From Planomonospora sp. ID82291 (GTDB lineage Bacteria; Actinomycetota; Actinomycetes; Streptosporangiales; Streptosporangiaceae): DNA of 64,000 nucleotides. Shown here piece after piece: positions 63,322 to 64,000 of this stretch; the first letter of the stretch is position 1, and every line of letters begins with the position of its first letter. Below the pieces are notes generated by a model. It made no database searches. It saw nothing but the letters and a program-made list of their open reading frames with translations, and had not been told where the DNA came from. The position numbers were made by a program, and so were the translations under genes. The stretch covers positions 558,001 to 622,000 of the forward strand of contig NZ_JABTEX010000003.1 in assembly GCF_015711645.1 (NCBI RefSeq), in the 5' to 3' direction.

Positions 63322-64000
63322 TTACGTGGTCCCGGATCCGCCGCCGACTGCGGCATCGCTCCCGGTGGGATTTTCTCCCCCGTCTTCTTCCTCCGAACCC
63401 TCCCGGGGTCGCAATCCGGTCACATCTCCGCCCACGTCGTTGAGCCTGAGGAGGAAGGGGCGCATGGGGGTGTAGCGGATGACGGTGAGGGAGGCGGGGT
63501 CGGCCGCTATCCGCTGGAACTGGTCCAGGTGCAGGCCCATGGCGTCGGCCACGACGGCCTTGATCACGTCGCCGTGGCTGCAGACGAGGTAGACGGCCCG
63601 GGGGCCCAGGCGGGCGTTCCACTCCCTGACCGCGGCCACCGCGCGGTGCTGGACCGCCAGGAGGGATTCTCCCCCGGGGAAGGTCACCGCGCTCGGGTGG
63701 GCCTGCACCACGGGCCAGAGCGGGTCCCGGGCGAGCTCGGCGAGCGGGCGGCCGGTCCAGTCGCCGTAGCGGCACTCGCCGAACCGCTCGTCGGTCAGCA
63801 CCTGCGCGCCGCGGCCCGCGGCGACCGCCTGCGCGGTCTCCTGGCAGCGTTCCAGCGGGCTGGCGACGATCGCGTCCAGTTCCAGAGGGGCCAGCCGCCG
63901 CGCCAGGGCCTCCGCCTGCGCCCGGCCGGCGTCGCTGAGATGCACCTCCGGGGTCCACCCGGCCAGCACCGGGCCGGTGAGAGGGGTAAGGCCGTGTCTT
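63322..64000 (-). CDS. Histidine phosphatase family protein (partial)
   Basis: Cut off by the window's right edge; 226 codons before the stop are visible. The catalytic RHG is at the very start (RHGLTPLTGPVLAGW), with ECRYGDWTGRPL and the second His in VYLVCSHGDVI. These are phosphoglycerate-mutase-like enzymes; the substrate is unknown. It forms a conserved trio with DUF3090 and SCO1664. Confidence 0.9.
   Translation of the reverse strand, partial: RHGLTPLTGPVLAGWTPEVHLSDAGRAQAEALARRLAPLELDAIVASPLERCQETAQAVAAGRGAQVLTDERFGECRYGDWTGRPLAELARDPLWPVVQAHPSAVTFPGGESLLAVQHRAVAAVREWNARLGPRAVYLVCSHGDVIKAVVADAMGLHLDQFQRIAADPASLTVIRYTPMRPFLLRLNDVGGDVTGLRPREGSEEEDGGENPTGSDAAVGGGSGTT

Overview
This is high-GC actinobacterial DNA, most likely from a Streptosporangiales-type organism. 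That order-level guess is inference; the phylum is well supported. The support is mycothiol synthesis (mshC), the Pup-proteasome genes arc/mpa and dop, GTG/TTG starts, and many genes whose -10 hexamer sits 6-7 nt before the start codon, which is a leaderless layout. I saw no tRNA, rRNA, CRISPR array, insertion sequence, integrase or phage gene.

Layout. 1-550: the end of a cobalt-uptake unit (cbtB) under a cobalamin riboswitch, then a strong terminator. 0.5-2.1 kb: dop. 2.1-9.1 kb: an insert with an acyltransferase, an MFS exporter, a divergent metal-chelate or corrinoid ABC importer with a perfect palindromic operator between them, and a DUF2252 protein. 9.4-12.3 kb: arc (proteasomal ATPase) and trmI. 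12.4-23.3 kb: a second insert with a double GNAT protein, a GAF protein, a PfkB kinase/aminotransferase pair, a Ser/Thr kinase divergent from a cation/proton antiporter, and a three-gene operon of an FAD protein, a 4-TM protein and an FHA protein. 23.5-25.7 kb: a site-2 protease and a RecB-type nuclease. 25.9-33.1 kb: a two-component system, a winged-helix gene divergent from a truncated PPDK-like phosphotransferase, two GNATs and a LysR regulator. 33.1-41.1 kb: an oligopeptide ABC operon plus an extra binding protein. 41.4-47.7 kb: a membrane protein, a HAD phosphatase, metH, a universal stress protein and a PAC2 protein. 48.0-58.3 kb: an HTH-less TetR-like gene and a complete assimilatory nitrate/nitrite operon (narK, nasA, FAD/2Fe-2S protein, nirB, nirD, HemD-like/wHTH fusion, siroheme chelatase). 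58.6-64 kb: peptide deformylase, cold shock protein, mshC, an NRDE protein and the conserved trio SCO1664-like, DUF3090 and histidine phosphatase.

How it fits together. The backbone genes (dop, arc, trmI, S2P, RecB, metH, PAC2, mshC, the trio) match a neighbourhood conserved across actinobacteria, with accessory blocks inserted between them. Two proteasome components sit here without pup, prcBA or pafA. B12/cobalt is a recurrent theme: the riboswitch and cbtB, a FecCD-type importer, and B12-dependent methionine synthase. The nitrate operon carries its own siroheme-supply genes, which nirB needs. Tandem short repeats (36, 10, 28 and 23 bp units) lie at several gene ends and look like local replication slippage.
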